Notes: generated from the letters alone by a model not told the origin. DNA of 64,000 nucleotides from Rodentolepis nana (GCA_900617975.1 UZAE01000005.1:1-64000); one strand, 5' to 3'; counted from the first letter of the stretch, positions 38,701 to 53,700 are shown. A program made the numbers and translations.

Positions 38701-41700
38701 TTCCAGGCACTCACGAAAGGTCCTCAAACTGAAGTGAGAAAGATGGTCAACCCCGCAATTGATGTTCTACTTCCTGTTTGGGTTACTGGACCAAATGAGC
38801 AGGTAATGAGGACGAAGAAAGCTGCATGCTAAGTACTAGCATCACTAGATTTTGACCTACATGCTTAGTGGGCAAGATGTAAGCGCACAACAATAAACAG
38901 ATGGAGAGTGTAGGTGTTGAGTCTAGCTACTCTTTGAGTGTCCCTTATATTTGTTGGCTGTTTCGATAATTGACAAGCCCTCCAAAAAATGTAAACAATA
39001 ACCCTCGAAATGGTTAATCCTGTACAACTCAAAAATTTATCTACAGATTTCTTTTATAAGGGGTTTTAATTGCACCGCTCCTTCTTATTTTGGGTATTGG
39101 ATAAATGACCATTGTATTTCCCTATAGCGGGAACTGGCGTCGATTTTGAAGAAAGCTATGCAGGATGATCAAAGTGTCCAATCTGTTTCTCACTTTCTGT
39201 AAGTTCTTTGACGACGGCTATCCCGTCATACTAGCCTTCATCCCTTATAATTGTCTATAATTCGCTTTTAATTTTTAGTGGCATAGTTTTGAGACACCCC
39301 AATCTGTTCTATCCCGTCAGGCATACTCTTATCAACGCTCTCATAATTACCATCAATCGTCTTACAACCCAAACGGTAACGCGATTTTTTTGCCTTCCTA
39401 CGCTCCACTGCGTTCATCAAACTCCCTAATGGAATGCCTTGTTTTCTTAGCTCCCAATTGACCAAAGACGGATGATTTTGTCCATAATTGAAGTCGTCGT
39501 GAAATGGGACATGCGATGCCTTTCGGAACAGAAGGAGTATCTTGAACAACAAATGAGCCAAGATCCTTCTGATTCATCTGTACGTACTTGATTTTATTAA
39601 CCAATTTTCCATTAATGTTTTTATAGGATCGTTACACCTTGAATTGTGCTTAAGTTTCTTGGTTCCATGCTCTTCCGTGTATGCTTTTTTTGACGGAGAC
39701 AGAGTCTGCTTTAATACTTTGTTTAGGCCAAGTTTTCAAATGAATAAAAATTAGCGATTGGAAGAAGTAGTTAGTGGGAAGGTTTTGCAATCAAAAAAAG
39801 TATCAATGAACAATTTTAAAGAGTGGTTGTCAACCGTGAAATGTGAATAATTTAGTTTTTCTGTTGTTGAATGACCAAATGACTGTCTATTATCTAAGTT
39901 TTGTAGTTCTTTTGGAGTTATTATCCCATTAACCTCTTCTGACTTTCACAGAAATAAAAATGTGAAGGCAAGTGACTTTGCGAGTGGAGCTTATTGAGGA
40001 AATATCAGAAATCGCGAGAGATAATGAGAAATGTGGGTTATGGTGTGATTCCAATTACTGATGGTTGCATGCGTACAATTCTGCTTATATACAGAAATGA
40101 AACGGAACTACAAGAGGTTCGGTGGGGATTGTCACAGTGACGTGCCAAGCGTACTTTGGGAACGTTTAGTTTAAATCGATTGTCTGAGTTGACTTAGAAT
40201 GTTTGTCACTATGTGATAATTTGAGCGGTCCTCAGCCTTATGTTTTAGTCCAGACAGTTGCATTCACATAAGCTCTAGGTAAATTTCGTTTTTTTCATTC
40301 TAGCTTTCTGAGCGGGAGTTCGCTCTCATGGAAAAGCCCATTCGTGATCAAATGTGCACTTTCTTGGTTCGTTACGCTTGCCAGTGCATGGAACCCACTC
40401 CAAACGGACCTACTACAGAGTCCTCAGCGAAGAAATCCCTCTCTTTGATTGAAACCGTAATGGCAAGCGATGTTTGGGGTGGCCCTACTTGTGATTTGCG
40501 CTTGGGTTTCATCGATAGAAATCTCTCCTACGACGAGTCTCCTGTTCAAGTCAACCCACAACAACAGCAGCCAGTTCAAGTTGTCCTGCCTCCTATTATT
40601 TTTATGACTATCGAGGTTCTCCGTACTGTCTACTCCACTCTTGTAAGCCTGATGCTTTGTCTTCTCCCTCATTTTGATTCACGTGTGTCCTAACCATCTG
40701 CGTTATTTAATTTCAGGATAGCCCGACTCTATTTGCAAACATTAAACACTTTAGTAGGGCTCTCCTCAATCTCCTCTCGCGCTATCCACTTAATTTCCGT
40801 TTGGTTCGAGTATCGGCTGGTCTTATCAAGGCTCTATTGACTAAATATCCACCTGAACCTGCTCATAGACAAAAAATAACTAACTACCCAGAGCTCATCG
40901 ATCTATATGAACATGTCATTAAATTCATTCATGAGGCAATCACTGCTTATACGGACAGGTTTGTTGATTTACCTCTCGTTTATGCATATTACAGTTTATA
41001 GGTCTGTTTAATAAGTCTTTCTCTCCTGTTCCTTTAGTACCACTCGAACGCCCGGTCTAATTCCTCGTCTACAGTCGGCTTTCTGTCTCCTCACCACCAC
41101 ACAGCAGGTGCAGATAAATCCTTATGCCTTTGTTGATCGTTGTCTTTCTCCGTTGGTGAAGCTCTTCCATCGATTAGTAATCGATGTCGTCGGACAAACT
41201 TCTGGCAATTCAGCTCAGGATTCGACTATTTTGAGTCGTAAGTCTTTTGCTAGTTTTTCCAATTGCTTGCTTTAAAAATATTCTTCTTATCTTTTAGACT
41301 TAACCGAGATTGTGATTCAAACATTGGACGTACTCAAATCACGTCTGAATGTCCTCAACGCTGATGTGCGAAAAAATTCCTTCGGACCGGACTTCATGAT
41401 GATTCTGGAGAGATCGCGTGATGCTAAACTTTTCAGAGCTGCGGTTCGAATCCTAAGGGATTGGGTGAATCTGCCTAAAGCAGAGGAACACTTTGCTCCC
41501 TCTGTACGCGAGAAAGTGGCCTTCTTCATTCGTCTCTGGAATGCTTATCCTCGTTGGTCCGAGCATACTGATGTGGCTCGTGAGATACTTGATTGCATCT
41601 ATCAGGTGAACATATCTCCCCTTCTATTTATTGATTATGAATAATTATTATTTACACCAGATGCTTTCTTTTCCAGGTGTATATCAACGTGAACAACAAA

Positions 41701-44700
41701 TCCTTCGAATTGTTTACAAAGATGACGCAGGCTTTCTGTTGTGCAATGCTTAGCCCACTTCCAGATATTCGTGAGAAGTTTTTAAATCGCTTCCTTTTCG
41801 GGTCAGATATTACGTCGGTGGATTTCTATACTGATAATTGTGAGATGACGGATTCGAAACCTCCCCATACACCAACGGCAGCTAAAAGTGAACTCTTTGT
41901 TCGACTTCTCTTCCTATTGGAATCGTGTCCGTGGGATAATCAATATTATAAAGATGGGTTCTGGTTGCCCATATTCTTTGATGTAAGCTAAATTTAAATG
42001 GATAATTCCCTTAATTATCTAAAGTTCATGTTTATGCTTAAACTTTCGTACGTTTTTATATGTCAATAATCAATTCATTTACCATTTCATTCACTTTTTC
42101 GCTTCTGTTTTATGCTTTCTGCAAATTTCACTCAATTTTTCTTTTTTCAAGTGGATCTATTGGTCATTTTTCTCGTTATTTTGTTATCTTTGTTTTATTT
42201 AAGTAAGTGCGTGGACTGCAATTTGTTTTTAAAAGTTGGCGATGAAAAACACTCAAAAATTTGATTGTGGGATAGCATGGTAATGAGGAGAAAGGCAAAT
42301 ATTGGGTGGGCAACTAAGTCATTGCCGATTTCAAATAAGAAGGCAAATTCGGAATTTTTGCTTAAAAATATAACTTTATTCAATTAGATATTGGCCGTTC
42401 TTGTCGATGACCTTTTTCCATCCTTCTTGCAGAGTACAAATTCCCCGTTCGTAAAATGTCTGGTCTTTGCTATTAAAAAACTGAATTAGGTGTGATCCGA
42501 CATCATCCGCGTTGTTAAAAATTTGAACATTTAAAGAGTTTTGCATGGAACGAAACAAATGGTAATCCGAAGGCGCAAGGTCAGGGCTATATGGTGGGTG
42601 CGACAAAACATCCCAACCCAGTTCCAATAATTTTGGCCGAGTAACCAAAGATGTGTGGGGCCTTGGGTTATCATGATGGAAAACAACACCCTTCCGATTT
42701 GATAATGTCGGCCGCTTATCTTCAATTGCATCCTTCAGTTTTTCGAGTTCTTCAACATACACATTTGAATTTATCGTTTGGTTCTGCGGCATGAGTTCAA
42801 AATACAAAATTCCTTTGTGATCCCACCACACTGAAAGCATAATCTTTTTTTGGTGAATCTCTGCTTTTGATACTGTTTGGGCTGGTTGATCTTGCTTCAC
42901 CCATGATCTCTTGCGAGTAACATTGTTATAAACTATCCACTTTTCGCCGCCAGTAACTAGGTTCTTCCTCGGAAATGGATCATTCTCATTGCGTTTCAGT
43001 AGCGGCGAATCACAGATGCTAATCCGTTGCGTCAAATGAATTTCCTTTAACTGGTGAGGGATCCATAAATCAAGTTTCTTGACATAACCAAGGGTTTTTC
43101 ATTTTTTTCAATGCATGTATGCGACACATTGAGCTTCTCTGCAATATCTCGTGTTGTGCTGTGACGATTTGAATCGATAATGGCCTTGATATGGGTTTCA
43201 TCCACTTCGACTGGGCGGCCAGATCGTTGTGAATTTTTCAGTGAAAAATCACCGGAACGAAATCTTTCAAACCAATTTCGACACTGCCTTTCTTTTAAGG
43301 CTTCATCTCCATATACGGCACATAACTTCTTTTGTGCTTGCGATGCGTTCTTGGCTTTTCGGAAGTAATACAATAAAATGTGTCAGAAGTGCACATCCTG
43401 TTCTTTCATTTTTAAATTGGGATAAAAACAAAACTAAAGAAGTAAACAAAAAAATTTTTTACTAATTAACCTAGAAGCCCATAGAGTAAGAAAAAAATAT
43501 AGGTTAGATGCTCTGGCCACGTTAACAAAACAAAAGAAAGTATAGAGTGAATCTGTCAACAAAAACGGCAATGACTTAGTTGCCAACCCAATATATGGAG
43601 ATAAAAGTAGCAGTAAAAGCACTTACGGGTGTTGCGGTGAAGGACGAATGCCATAACTACGCAGAGTTTCTACAAAAGATATCAAAAATACTTTCTTACA
43701 CACGAAAAAACACCAGGCTATAACAATAAACAAAGTGTGAACGATGACCCTTTATGAAAATGCCAACATTAATTCTAAGTCATTCTCTATAAAAAGGGTA
43801 TTTACTCTCGCCTTAATGACTCAAGCCCCTATTTGAAATGTCTAGAGGCGTCTATTAATTCCCCCTTTTTTCTATACCTGTTCTCATGTCCATCCTCGCC
43901 CTACTAACTCATACGCATATGTTTGCTAGTTATCTATCCACGCGCTTTCTACTCATCGTCTCTCCCCCAATCTCTCGAAATTTTATTTTAGTACATTCAA
44001 TAAATGTTGGCATATACCTTTCAGAATTGCTGTTTGTTAACTTCTAAATTCCACTGAAGCCAAACTATGATTTACTCAGGAGATGATTAAATTCGAACTG
44101 CTCAACCTTGATATTGTAGTGATTAATGTATCTGCTTTCATTTCTTCCATAATTATGTTATGTAATACCCGAATGTAAATGATAGACTAAGGTTTTTTTG
44201 TATATGTGAAGTTACGCTTTCATATGTGCTCTCGTTTTTCTATTTTAATGTGTCGTGTGAGTTTTGACGTGTTATTTATGTACGTTTCAGGTTCTTCTTT
44301 GCGATGTTGACTTCAACAGGCCTTCTGTGATTGCTCAAACAGAGGCTCGATTCTCCTCATTTCCATCTGAAAATGTGCCTAAGTCTTCTGTTGCACCCAT
44401 GCCCCTCAAAATCTCCGATCTTTTTGATACCACCGATTTGAAACCAGAAGAATTGGCTGAACCATCACATGAGGATGTTATAATATCTCATAGGTCCCAG
44501 AAAACCTTTGAACTATTGATGAATCAGCAAGCAGACGCTTTCAACGATATCAAAAAGGTGACACTTCCTCCTGATCTCGAAGACGTCACATCTTCCTGAG
44601 TTTGTCTACTTCCTTTTTTCACTTTTAGTCATCACTTAAAGAAACTCTTCGCGGTTTCCTCAACCTCGTTCACTTACGACCTGCCATCGCTAATCAGCTG

Positions 44701-47700
44701 TTTGGCCAACTGTGGCATTGTCTTTGGCATCGATTCCTTGTTCGTGAATCGTGCAACCGTTTGCCTTATTCCAATGTCACAGAACATCCTGATGTTGCGG
44801 CCAATCCTACTGACACGGCACTGGTACCATTACTAAATACTACTATCAATGGAAACCCCGATGCAAGAAATTCCATTGAAAGACGGATAGATCTCGTGAA
44901 ATTCATTAATCAGTTCATCACATCAGATGCCCATGTCAGTATAAATGGAGGAGTTCCTAGTTCATTGGGCTTTGCTGTTGCAAGTTTTGGAACTACTACA
45001 GATTATCTACTTTCTGCTCTACCTAATGGTGTTTTGATGGTGAGTGTTAAAGTTATCGTTGAAAATCCAAATTCTCTTGTTAACTTAGAGTTTTCTCGTT
45101 TCGTAGTACATCGCAAACGACTTTAACCAATGGTACAATATGGTTCTCTTGCTTGAATCCCTTTGTGCCCGTGCGCAACGTGCTTTAGCGAACGGTAACT
45201 ACAATTCGCAGGTGGATTTTGATCTTAATATGACACCTACCACAAAAGCTGATGGAAGTGTAGGAGACATTCCTCTGGGAACTACTTCTCTTTCTCTGCT
45301 TACTCTCTATGATCGAATTGGGGAGGAAGATTATCCGGTGGCTGCTTGGTGGCATCGTCTCACCTCGACCTCCACTGGCATTCAGAGAATCAGAAATCTT
45401 GCTCGCAGTCAACTTCTTAGATTCCCTTTTGAGCGGTGCGTTAAATCTCTTGGAAGATCCTACCCAAGACTTGTCTTTTTTGTTCTTAAATCTGCATTTC
45501 GGTCAGGCAATATTATTGTTAACTGTCTATTAGTAAATTTTTGCTTTTAATTTCTGTTCAAGCTTTTTAAGAAACTGCAAACGAAGGCTTGATCGCCGTC
45601 GACGTAGTAGTTTACCTATTCATATACGAAAGCCGAGGTCTCTGGTAAGATTCCTATAGGTGTACATCTAGTGTTCCTCATGTCCAACTGGACTGTGCTT
45701 AAGGGCAATTTCTCACTGGAGAGTCTCCATAACACTGTTCTTCTATTCGAGATGAGTGAAAAGTAATAATAAGACGAAAGTTCTTCTTTATTCACATGTG
45801 TTGTAATGTCGATTTAACTCCATTGACGTGATATTGCGTTATATCAAGGTAAGCTGTATCTTGTCAAGATCAATTACCATCATGTTCTACAGCATTGAGC
45901 ATAACACGTTCGGTCAATTACGTGACACTTCGTTATTCCACAACTGTGTCAATAATTTTCTCCGAGAGTTGTAACACTTCTCTCCCCCGAATCTAGTCAT
46001 TGTAACTGGCTTGCTTTACAATAACACTTTCTTTTGTGGACTCGGGTTTCTTTATCATTTCATGTAGACTTGCAGGTTTTTATAGCAACTTTCAGGTCAA
46101 AAGTTATGAGATAGTGCTAATTTCATTTTTTGTGTTTTACGTTTGCTATGCTAATAATTGTTTCTGATTACATATAATTATCATACTGTCTTGTTCTTTC
46201 GAAGGAATTTAATAATTACGGCATCAACGCCAACTATTCTAATTGCTATAAATCAGCCAATAGCTCCATTTTAGAAATTACTCACAGAGACGAGTTTTTA
46301 CGTGAAGCGACGAATTAACGCATTTGGTAAATATTGAATAGCTTCTTTTAAAAAATCCCCTGAAGTAACACTTGCTACACTGACTTACTTTCAAAATCCA
46401 TTCGAACAACGTTTCTTTTTTTTATTGTACCTTTTTGTTTCCAGATTTCACTCGCTTTCCATTATTTAACAATGCAAAATTGTTCGTCTCCTCTTGGTTT
46501 ATAGTAATTATCCGTGTGTGTGAATTCATTTCAATTGGTGAATTAGCTTTATAGTCTCTTAAATAAGATTCTAGTGTAAACGTTAGGCTAATTGTGTGTA
46601 CTGACAGGATAATCCCGAGCTTTCCTCTTGATCGAGTTTAGTAAATTCTCTGACCTTGTTATTGAACCCCTTTTTTGTCTATATACCCTTAGACATTCTG
46701 ATATGCTGAATGCAGTGATAGCTTTATCCCAAGGCCAGTATGTACGAGGGCTCGACGCCATTTCCAACATTTTATCCGGTCGAAACTCCTCTGGTGAATC
46801 TGCTCCATCCTCCCCGCAATCATCCTCTTTTACAGAGTCCTCTGTTAGTTTCATACAGTCGGGTGATTCTTTGAATAAGAGTCGAATGTATGACTACAGT
46901 TTGCGGTGAGTACCTCAGTTCAGTTCACATTCTGTCCTTTTTGTACTAGTCTTTCCACTGTTGACTTCACCTCTTGTAGGGCTATGAAGAAATTGGGCGA
47001 CTGGGAGTCTATGGAGTCATTGGCATCAGCGATCACGGGTTCAGATGGGGCCGAACTCCTTGGTGGATCACCACTTCTCACCACACTTCGATGTGAAATG
47101 GCCTGGCGCAATCGTGACTGGTCTGACCTAATAGCGACGTTGCCCATTGTAAGTTGTTAACCTTGACATATTTAGTTTCTCGGTGTATAATAAAGAATAT
47201 CATATAGCTCAATTGACAAAATTTTATGCGACTCATCTTAGCTTTAAATTATTTCATTTTGTCGAGGTAAATCTTGAATAATAGCCTAAAGCCTCACGAT
47301 ACATCTTTTGCTACTATGCTTTTGTCCAATATTTAATTCGTTTCTCAAAATGTTATCTCGCAGGTACAATTCGCGAAGAAGTATTTATAATTTTCAAAAT
47401 AACGTATATTGAGGAGAGCGAGAGACCATTGCAATATTGAGACGTCGATGTAACTAAAATCTGTTAAGAATGGCTACTCAGTAGCAAAGTTTATACGGCT
47501 GGAGATATTTTGGATCGTTAACTATTGTAGACGAAGTGCACTGAATTTGGGCTCGCATTAGCCGGTAGTTGCTGTTTTTTGGATGATCTTAACCCTGCCT
47601 TTAGCGAACTAGTCATAGTTTATCTATTAGTTTTGATTGGACTGGGTGGTTGCGCCACTCCTATCTTCAGAGTTGCATAAGCTTTTCGGTGAAATGTAAC

Positions 47701-50700
47701 GCCTATTGGCCCATATTTATTGGTGCGCGTTTTCGACCACACTAATTATGGCTGGCTTAAAAAGTTTGGCAAAATCAGGTTTACTCATCGCTAATGCATT
47801 ATTTTGCCATTTTTACCTGAGATGGGTTCTGGAAAACACTTTCCAGAAATGTCTCTTTAATCCTCTAAGTCTTAAAATATGAAAGATCTGTTGCTTAAGT
47901 AGTATTAAGTAATTTAGTAAGTGGACCCTCTATTGGTTGCCGGTTTTTTCTGTCTAATGAAGTGGTAGGTAAAATGTATTGTCTATTTACGTAGTTAAGT
48001 GGCATACGCATTATTGGCGAGATTCATTTCAGTAGTACTTGCCATCCTTCCTACTGATTCACTGTACATGTCATTGTTGGAAATATTAGAGCTTATTCTA
48101 TTTGTCTGTTCACTTGTAGGTAGCCAATGAAGTTCCTTTGCACGAACAGTGGCGTCTGGCCCTTATTTCTGCTTCAAGCGCAGTTCTAGGTCGTCGAACA
48201 GCTGGATTAACTGAAGATCAAGGATTAGATAGTAGTGGTAATGGTGCTGGAGGCGGAGCTTCTGGAGGTACAACTCCTGGCAGTTCTACAGTTGGTGTTG
48301 GTGGTGGAGCAAATAGTGTCTCCAGTTCTGCAGCTAGTGCTGCTGGAGCTAGTTCATTCCCCACTAACCTCCTGCAAAGTATTGAGTCTGAGAATGCCAG
48401 CATTATGAACATCATTATTCGCGAATGGAAGCGATTGCCACTCATTGTCACGAATCAACATGTTCGACTTCTCCAGGTATTTCATTAATACTTAAACTTT
48501 CAAACTATATTCGTTGCCTAACAGGAATAAATAGTCTCTTTCTATTGCTTTATGGCGTGCAGCTATACACTACTCTTGGTGATTTATGCATTTGGGCCTT
48601 CAATTGAATGGTTTTAAGAATGTTATTCCGTTTTTTAAGTGATTCGAGATTTCAAACCTGCCCACTTATTTCGGAAGGGTAGTTGCCGCTATTTTTCCAA
48701 AGGCTCTTTGTGAGGTCTTTATTAAATTTAATCCCATAAGTGCGGATGATTTTCTGGCATGTGGCATTTTGAGCACTGCTCACTTATTGTAAACACAATT
48801 TGCACGCAGAAGGTCCTTGTTAATCATTTCATCAGAAGAACAGTGATTCTAACTACAGCTACGATCTTTGCTTGGATTATCTTGATTTGATCTGGCTGAC
48901 ATTTTGTCGTGACTGCTCAGCCATTGTATTGGTTTTCTTGACTTCTTAGTTGACTCGTTTTAATGACAGCTGTTTAAGATTTCTTCCAGATTCCTCTTGG
49001 TGCTTAACTCAAAGTATAACCTTTAAGACGGTGTACGTAGAATTCGGTTAAAAGTAGAAAACTAGATATTTCCGTCGGGCCTTAAAATTCCCTGACTACC
49101 ATTCTCAAGTTCACCTAAGGGGAAAGTAAAAAGAGGCAATAGTAATTATATGAATTCCCCCTAAACGGAAACCTGTCTTTTGATGGAAGATGTTACTGTG
49201 CGTTGTATTCAATGCCTTTAACTGTTATTTCCGGTTAGAAGTCGAAACTTCAATGAAGCGTTTTTTTCCTGTCATTCCTTAGCGCGCTGTCAACCTGCTA
49301 TTAATTAAGTGTAATCATTCTTTTCTTTTATATAAATTTATTTTAATTTGGTAATGTTTAGAATTTTAACAGAAAACATATTAACAACACGCCTCGGTTT
49401 AGTGGCGCTATTTCTCACTTTAAACATTTTTTTTGCTTTCTTGACTTTTTATTTGATTGAAATTTTGCAGGCTTGTCAACAAGCCTCTGAGATTCACGAT
49501 GGCAATTTCCTTCTCGTTCAACATTCAGTTCCTTCTCTGAATTCCGGAGCAACATCCTCAGCATCTGGTGCATCTCCAAGTCGAATTCCTATGTCTCAGT
49601 CAATGTATGACTCTAAGAGCATCTTCCGCTCTTGGCAGTAAGTATTTCTTGCACATTTGGAGAACATAGCTGTAATGTTATACGCAGTTGATAAGTCCCA
49701 AATAAAAACGTAAAATTTCCACTTAGATTGTTCACAACTTCAGTGGAAGTATTGAACCTTCCAAAAAAGTCAAATTAATCACTTGGTCTATTTTTTCATA
49801 GGCGTCCTTGTTTATCAAATTCAAAGTGAGTAACAATAATTATTCAATTAATGAGAAGGGTTTAAAAATTCGCTTAGAATTGTATGATTAGGGATTAGGA
49901 TCAAAAGTCACGCATATAAAGAAATTTGCAAATTTATCAAGATTTACTAATTCTACTGCTAGCACTGAAGTAAACGTGATGGCATTTAACCTAATCGCAG
50001 ATATGGATTGATAGGGTAGTTTGTCATATAAATGATGCCTATGATGACGAAAAGCAGGAACTGTTTGAGTACAATTTAGTGGAATACGACATTTTCCTTG
50101 TTTTGTTAAATTAACGAGCTCACAAGTGATGCATTGCTCCGTATTAGCCACATGTTGACCGTTTGTCTTACGAAGAATGAGTGTTTTTTCTTGGAAATTT
50201 GAAGCGCGAACTTCTCGATTCCATTTGAAGCTTTTTTCAATGCATGGTTTGTGTTCATGGTAGGTGAACATCAACGAAAAAGGAGAATGTTTGGAGTTAA
50301 GACTATCAACTACATCACCTGGTTTCCCCTAACTACTCTTCTTGCTATGCCTTCCATCTCCTTCCAATGTTCACTGCTACAGCAGGATAGCGGGAAAAGA
50401 CCGCAATTTAAAGCTCTTTACTGTGAACATTTATAAAGTCGAGATGATTTTGATGGGTATAATTTTGTTAATGAAGGCTCATTTGAAAAAAGAACAATTT
50501 TTTTGTAAAGTAATACTTCCTATGTTTGTTTGTTCCCTAGTCGATTGACCAAGCTCAGATAGTTTATTAGTCCAAATGTGGTAACGGGAAACATAGGTTC
50601 AAGACATATTAGAGCATTTTAGGAATATTTGGAAATACTTGGACTACAATCTGCTCTATCCGACAACTTGACCTTGAGTGGCTGTTCACCTTCACCAATA

Positions 50701-53700
50701 CCCAAGTGTATGATGAGGTTTAATATCTTCGAAGGCTGTTCTCTAGCGCATCTAGATTCAGGGTCCCGACAAATTCTTTAATGTGATGAAGTCTTAGTCT
50801 AGAGCAGAATTTTTCCCTTCATTACGAATACAATCTTCGATTTCTAGAACTTGAATCCATTTCATGTGATGATTTGTGTATTCACAGTTAGTCGTTTTAA
50901 TTATTCTATCTTTCTTTCAGATCTCGCGGTCCCCTCATTAGCGATGACCTTTCATTCTGGAACGACCTGCTAATTTGGCGGCAGATTGTTGTTGAAAGCC
51001 TAATTAATTCTGGTGCCTACTCACACAAGTATACTCACGAAAGAGTAAGTGCTTTTCCATACATTTTTTGGCTTATTTGCCACCTACTAAATTGAATTAC
51101 ATTCTCTGCTTGTAGAACACTTTGATAGCTAGCTGTCATCGAGAAAGAGCTATGGCAATGCTCCAAATAGCCAAGGGCTTTCGTAAAATGGGACATCTAG
51201 GATGCGCACAAAATATCCTCTCTGAGTAAATTTCCTTTTGCACTTATTGTTTTTTGTTGCTTCTGATTCGGGCATATCAAATGCATCCCCCCTTGTAGTT
51301 ATAGGACCACGGGTTTGGTTCCCCTGTTCGAGAAGACTAGACAGGAGATTAAGATCAAATTGGCAGACACTTCGAAGGAGTCGCGTTTGGAGGGGTGCGA
51401 CCTGTTGGAAAAGACAAATATCCAGCAATATGATAAGCGCGAGAAAGCCCTCTTCTTTGCATACAAGGCTCTCTTCTTGTCTGGGTTCTTTAAGTGCGCT
51501 TTTCTATCAATTTAACCCAGTTTTGTTTTAGTTTTGTTTTTTATTATTTTAATTGAGCACCTTTGTTGTTTGTAGGGGTGACGATGCCACTAGAAACTTT
51601 GGCTATGCCATTCAAATGAATGATAATATACATCAGGTGTGGTCAATGTTTGGAGATTTTCTCGAGTCTGTCTACACATCTGCTCGAACTAGGTATGTGG
51701 AGGCCTTTATTTATTCTTGTTTTTCATTTTTCCCGCCTATAAGCTTACCATTTAGTCGTATTAACATTAATCCGATCATAGAATGACCTCTTTCTTTTTC
51801 AAGTTCACTAAGGGTAAGTACGTGCGAACTCTAGTAATTGTGAAATTTTCTGATTGGGGAACTCGTATTGTCATTACTCTTTAGTGTATTATTTACCATT
51901 TGATCATTCTAAGTCCTAAATGCTCTCTGATGTGTCCCAATTTCGCTTGTCAAACAAACATTTTAGCCCATTTTGGAAGTCATGACTAGGCCATCTGTGC
52001 ATGGCTGACATTTTAATAAATCTTGTCTATCCATAAATTTTATGGAATAATTCTTGATTGCTTTTTCCGCATGTATTCAACGTGTCCACGCACAATATGC
52101 TTCCTTTACTTTTTTTCAACCCTTATTCATTCGTGTACGAGGTGACGATAATGGATGAGCTGAGCACATTGTCCATTTTAGTTCTATAAATCACTACCAG
52201 AGCGTTTTCTCTCCTTTTAGAGGCGTTCCAATGAGGTAATTTCAGAAAAGCTAATAAATTGATGTTAACTTTTAGCCTCAATACATATGGTATAATTTCA
52301 TCTGCTTTCATCTCTACTCACGCCCCTTAACATCTTTTGGGAGGGGGTGGGGGGGGGGGGGGAGAGATGGAGAGGAAGACTGTTTGGAGTCGCCCTTATA
52401 AGGAACTCGTAGCCTCTGCTTTAGCAATCTTGTATGTTGATTACGATGCTAGTTTGACTTGCGTTTGTTATTTTTAGTTTAGCTAGAGCTTATTTAATAG
52501 ATGTGTGAATTTTAAAATGCAACATTTCCAGGTGAGAATTCAGTATTACCAGTTGTAATATTTCTAGAAATCTCATTTTGAACGATATTTGACCTCAGTT
52601 GGATATGCTCTCGTCATTCGTGAGCTTTGCAAAATTTAAGCATTCGAAGAAGACTTTGATAGAACGTCATGTATGTGAAATGCGGGTATAATTAGCAAAA
52701 CAGTTATCTAATTTCCTCAACCATCCTCTTTTTTCGAATTTTAAAGCTACGCCTTATACTCGCTAACCAAGTGGACGCTTTAGTATTTGCGTTTTGCTCG
52801 TGGTTATCTGTAGATTGTACATCCACTCGCGTTCCTCCATCTCATTCGAATTTAAACGAATTCGGTTCTTTTGAATTTAAAGCTTCCCCCTTACAAATGC
52901 TTGAAATTTTCATCTATATTTAAATAATATTTAAGCGGATTATTCTATGCCCTATCTATTTTTTTATATAACTAAAATATGGAGTTGATCTAGGTGCAAA
53001 ATCTAGATCCAGTGCTGCCAAGTTTGAAGTTTCTTTTCTCGTTATAGTAAAAAGAATGAATCAAATACTGGGACCACTGGTATCTTTGCGATGCAAGCCT
53101 TGATGGAAGCAGCCACTGTAGCAGGCACCGTCCAGCGAAAATCGCACGCCGATTTGGCCAAGTGCATTTGGTTGCTGACTCTCGACGACGCTGGAGACTC
53201 TTCAAGTAGTTCCAGCACAACAACCTCCCATTCACCAACCAGTTCAGTCAGTCACTCCACAGCCTCTGGCACATCAACAGGTTCCCAGACCCAACGCTTC
53301 GCTCGAACATTCGAGGAGCGTGCTTCCCGTGTTCATCCTGATGCCTTCCTACCCTGGCTCCCGAGTCTTGCTGTCTGTCTCCTACGTCCTGAGGGTCGTT
53401 TTATCTCTAGTGCCCTTCGTGGAATTGCCCTTGCCTATCCAACTGCCCTTTCCTCTATTCTGCGGGGTCTTCAACATCAGCTAGCAACGGAGATGGACAG
53501 GGATCGGCGTATTGCTGCTGCTCTTACTGATCTTTCACCTAACCAACGCCGGCGTTTGGATGAAGCTTACTCGCATTGTGTTGACCTCGCTCGCGAAGAT
53601 GCGCGCAGACGAGTTACTGGATCAACGTCTTCTGGGACCTCGTCGAGTGGTGATCATTCTCAACAATCTCAATCTCATCAGAATCTTGGTGGAGGAAAGC

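Larger units (their letters stand above)
41983..44290 (+). other. TRRAP intron 35, host of mariner and ULK segment copy
   Basis: 2.3-kb intron from GTAAGC at 41983 to ..CGTTTCAG at 44290. It contains, in order, about 320 bp of unique AT-rich DNA, the mariner (42302-43591), the duplicated ULK segment (43600-44197) and about 90 bp of unique DNA. Both insertions are antisense to or outside TRRAP coding and leave the TRRAP frame intact. Confidence 0.9.

Noticed and set aside
43180..43465. Plus-strand frames across the mariner
   Set aside because: Shadows of the antisense transposase.
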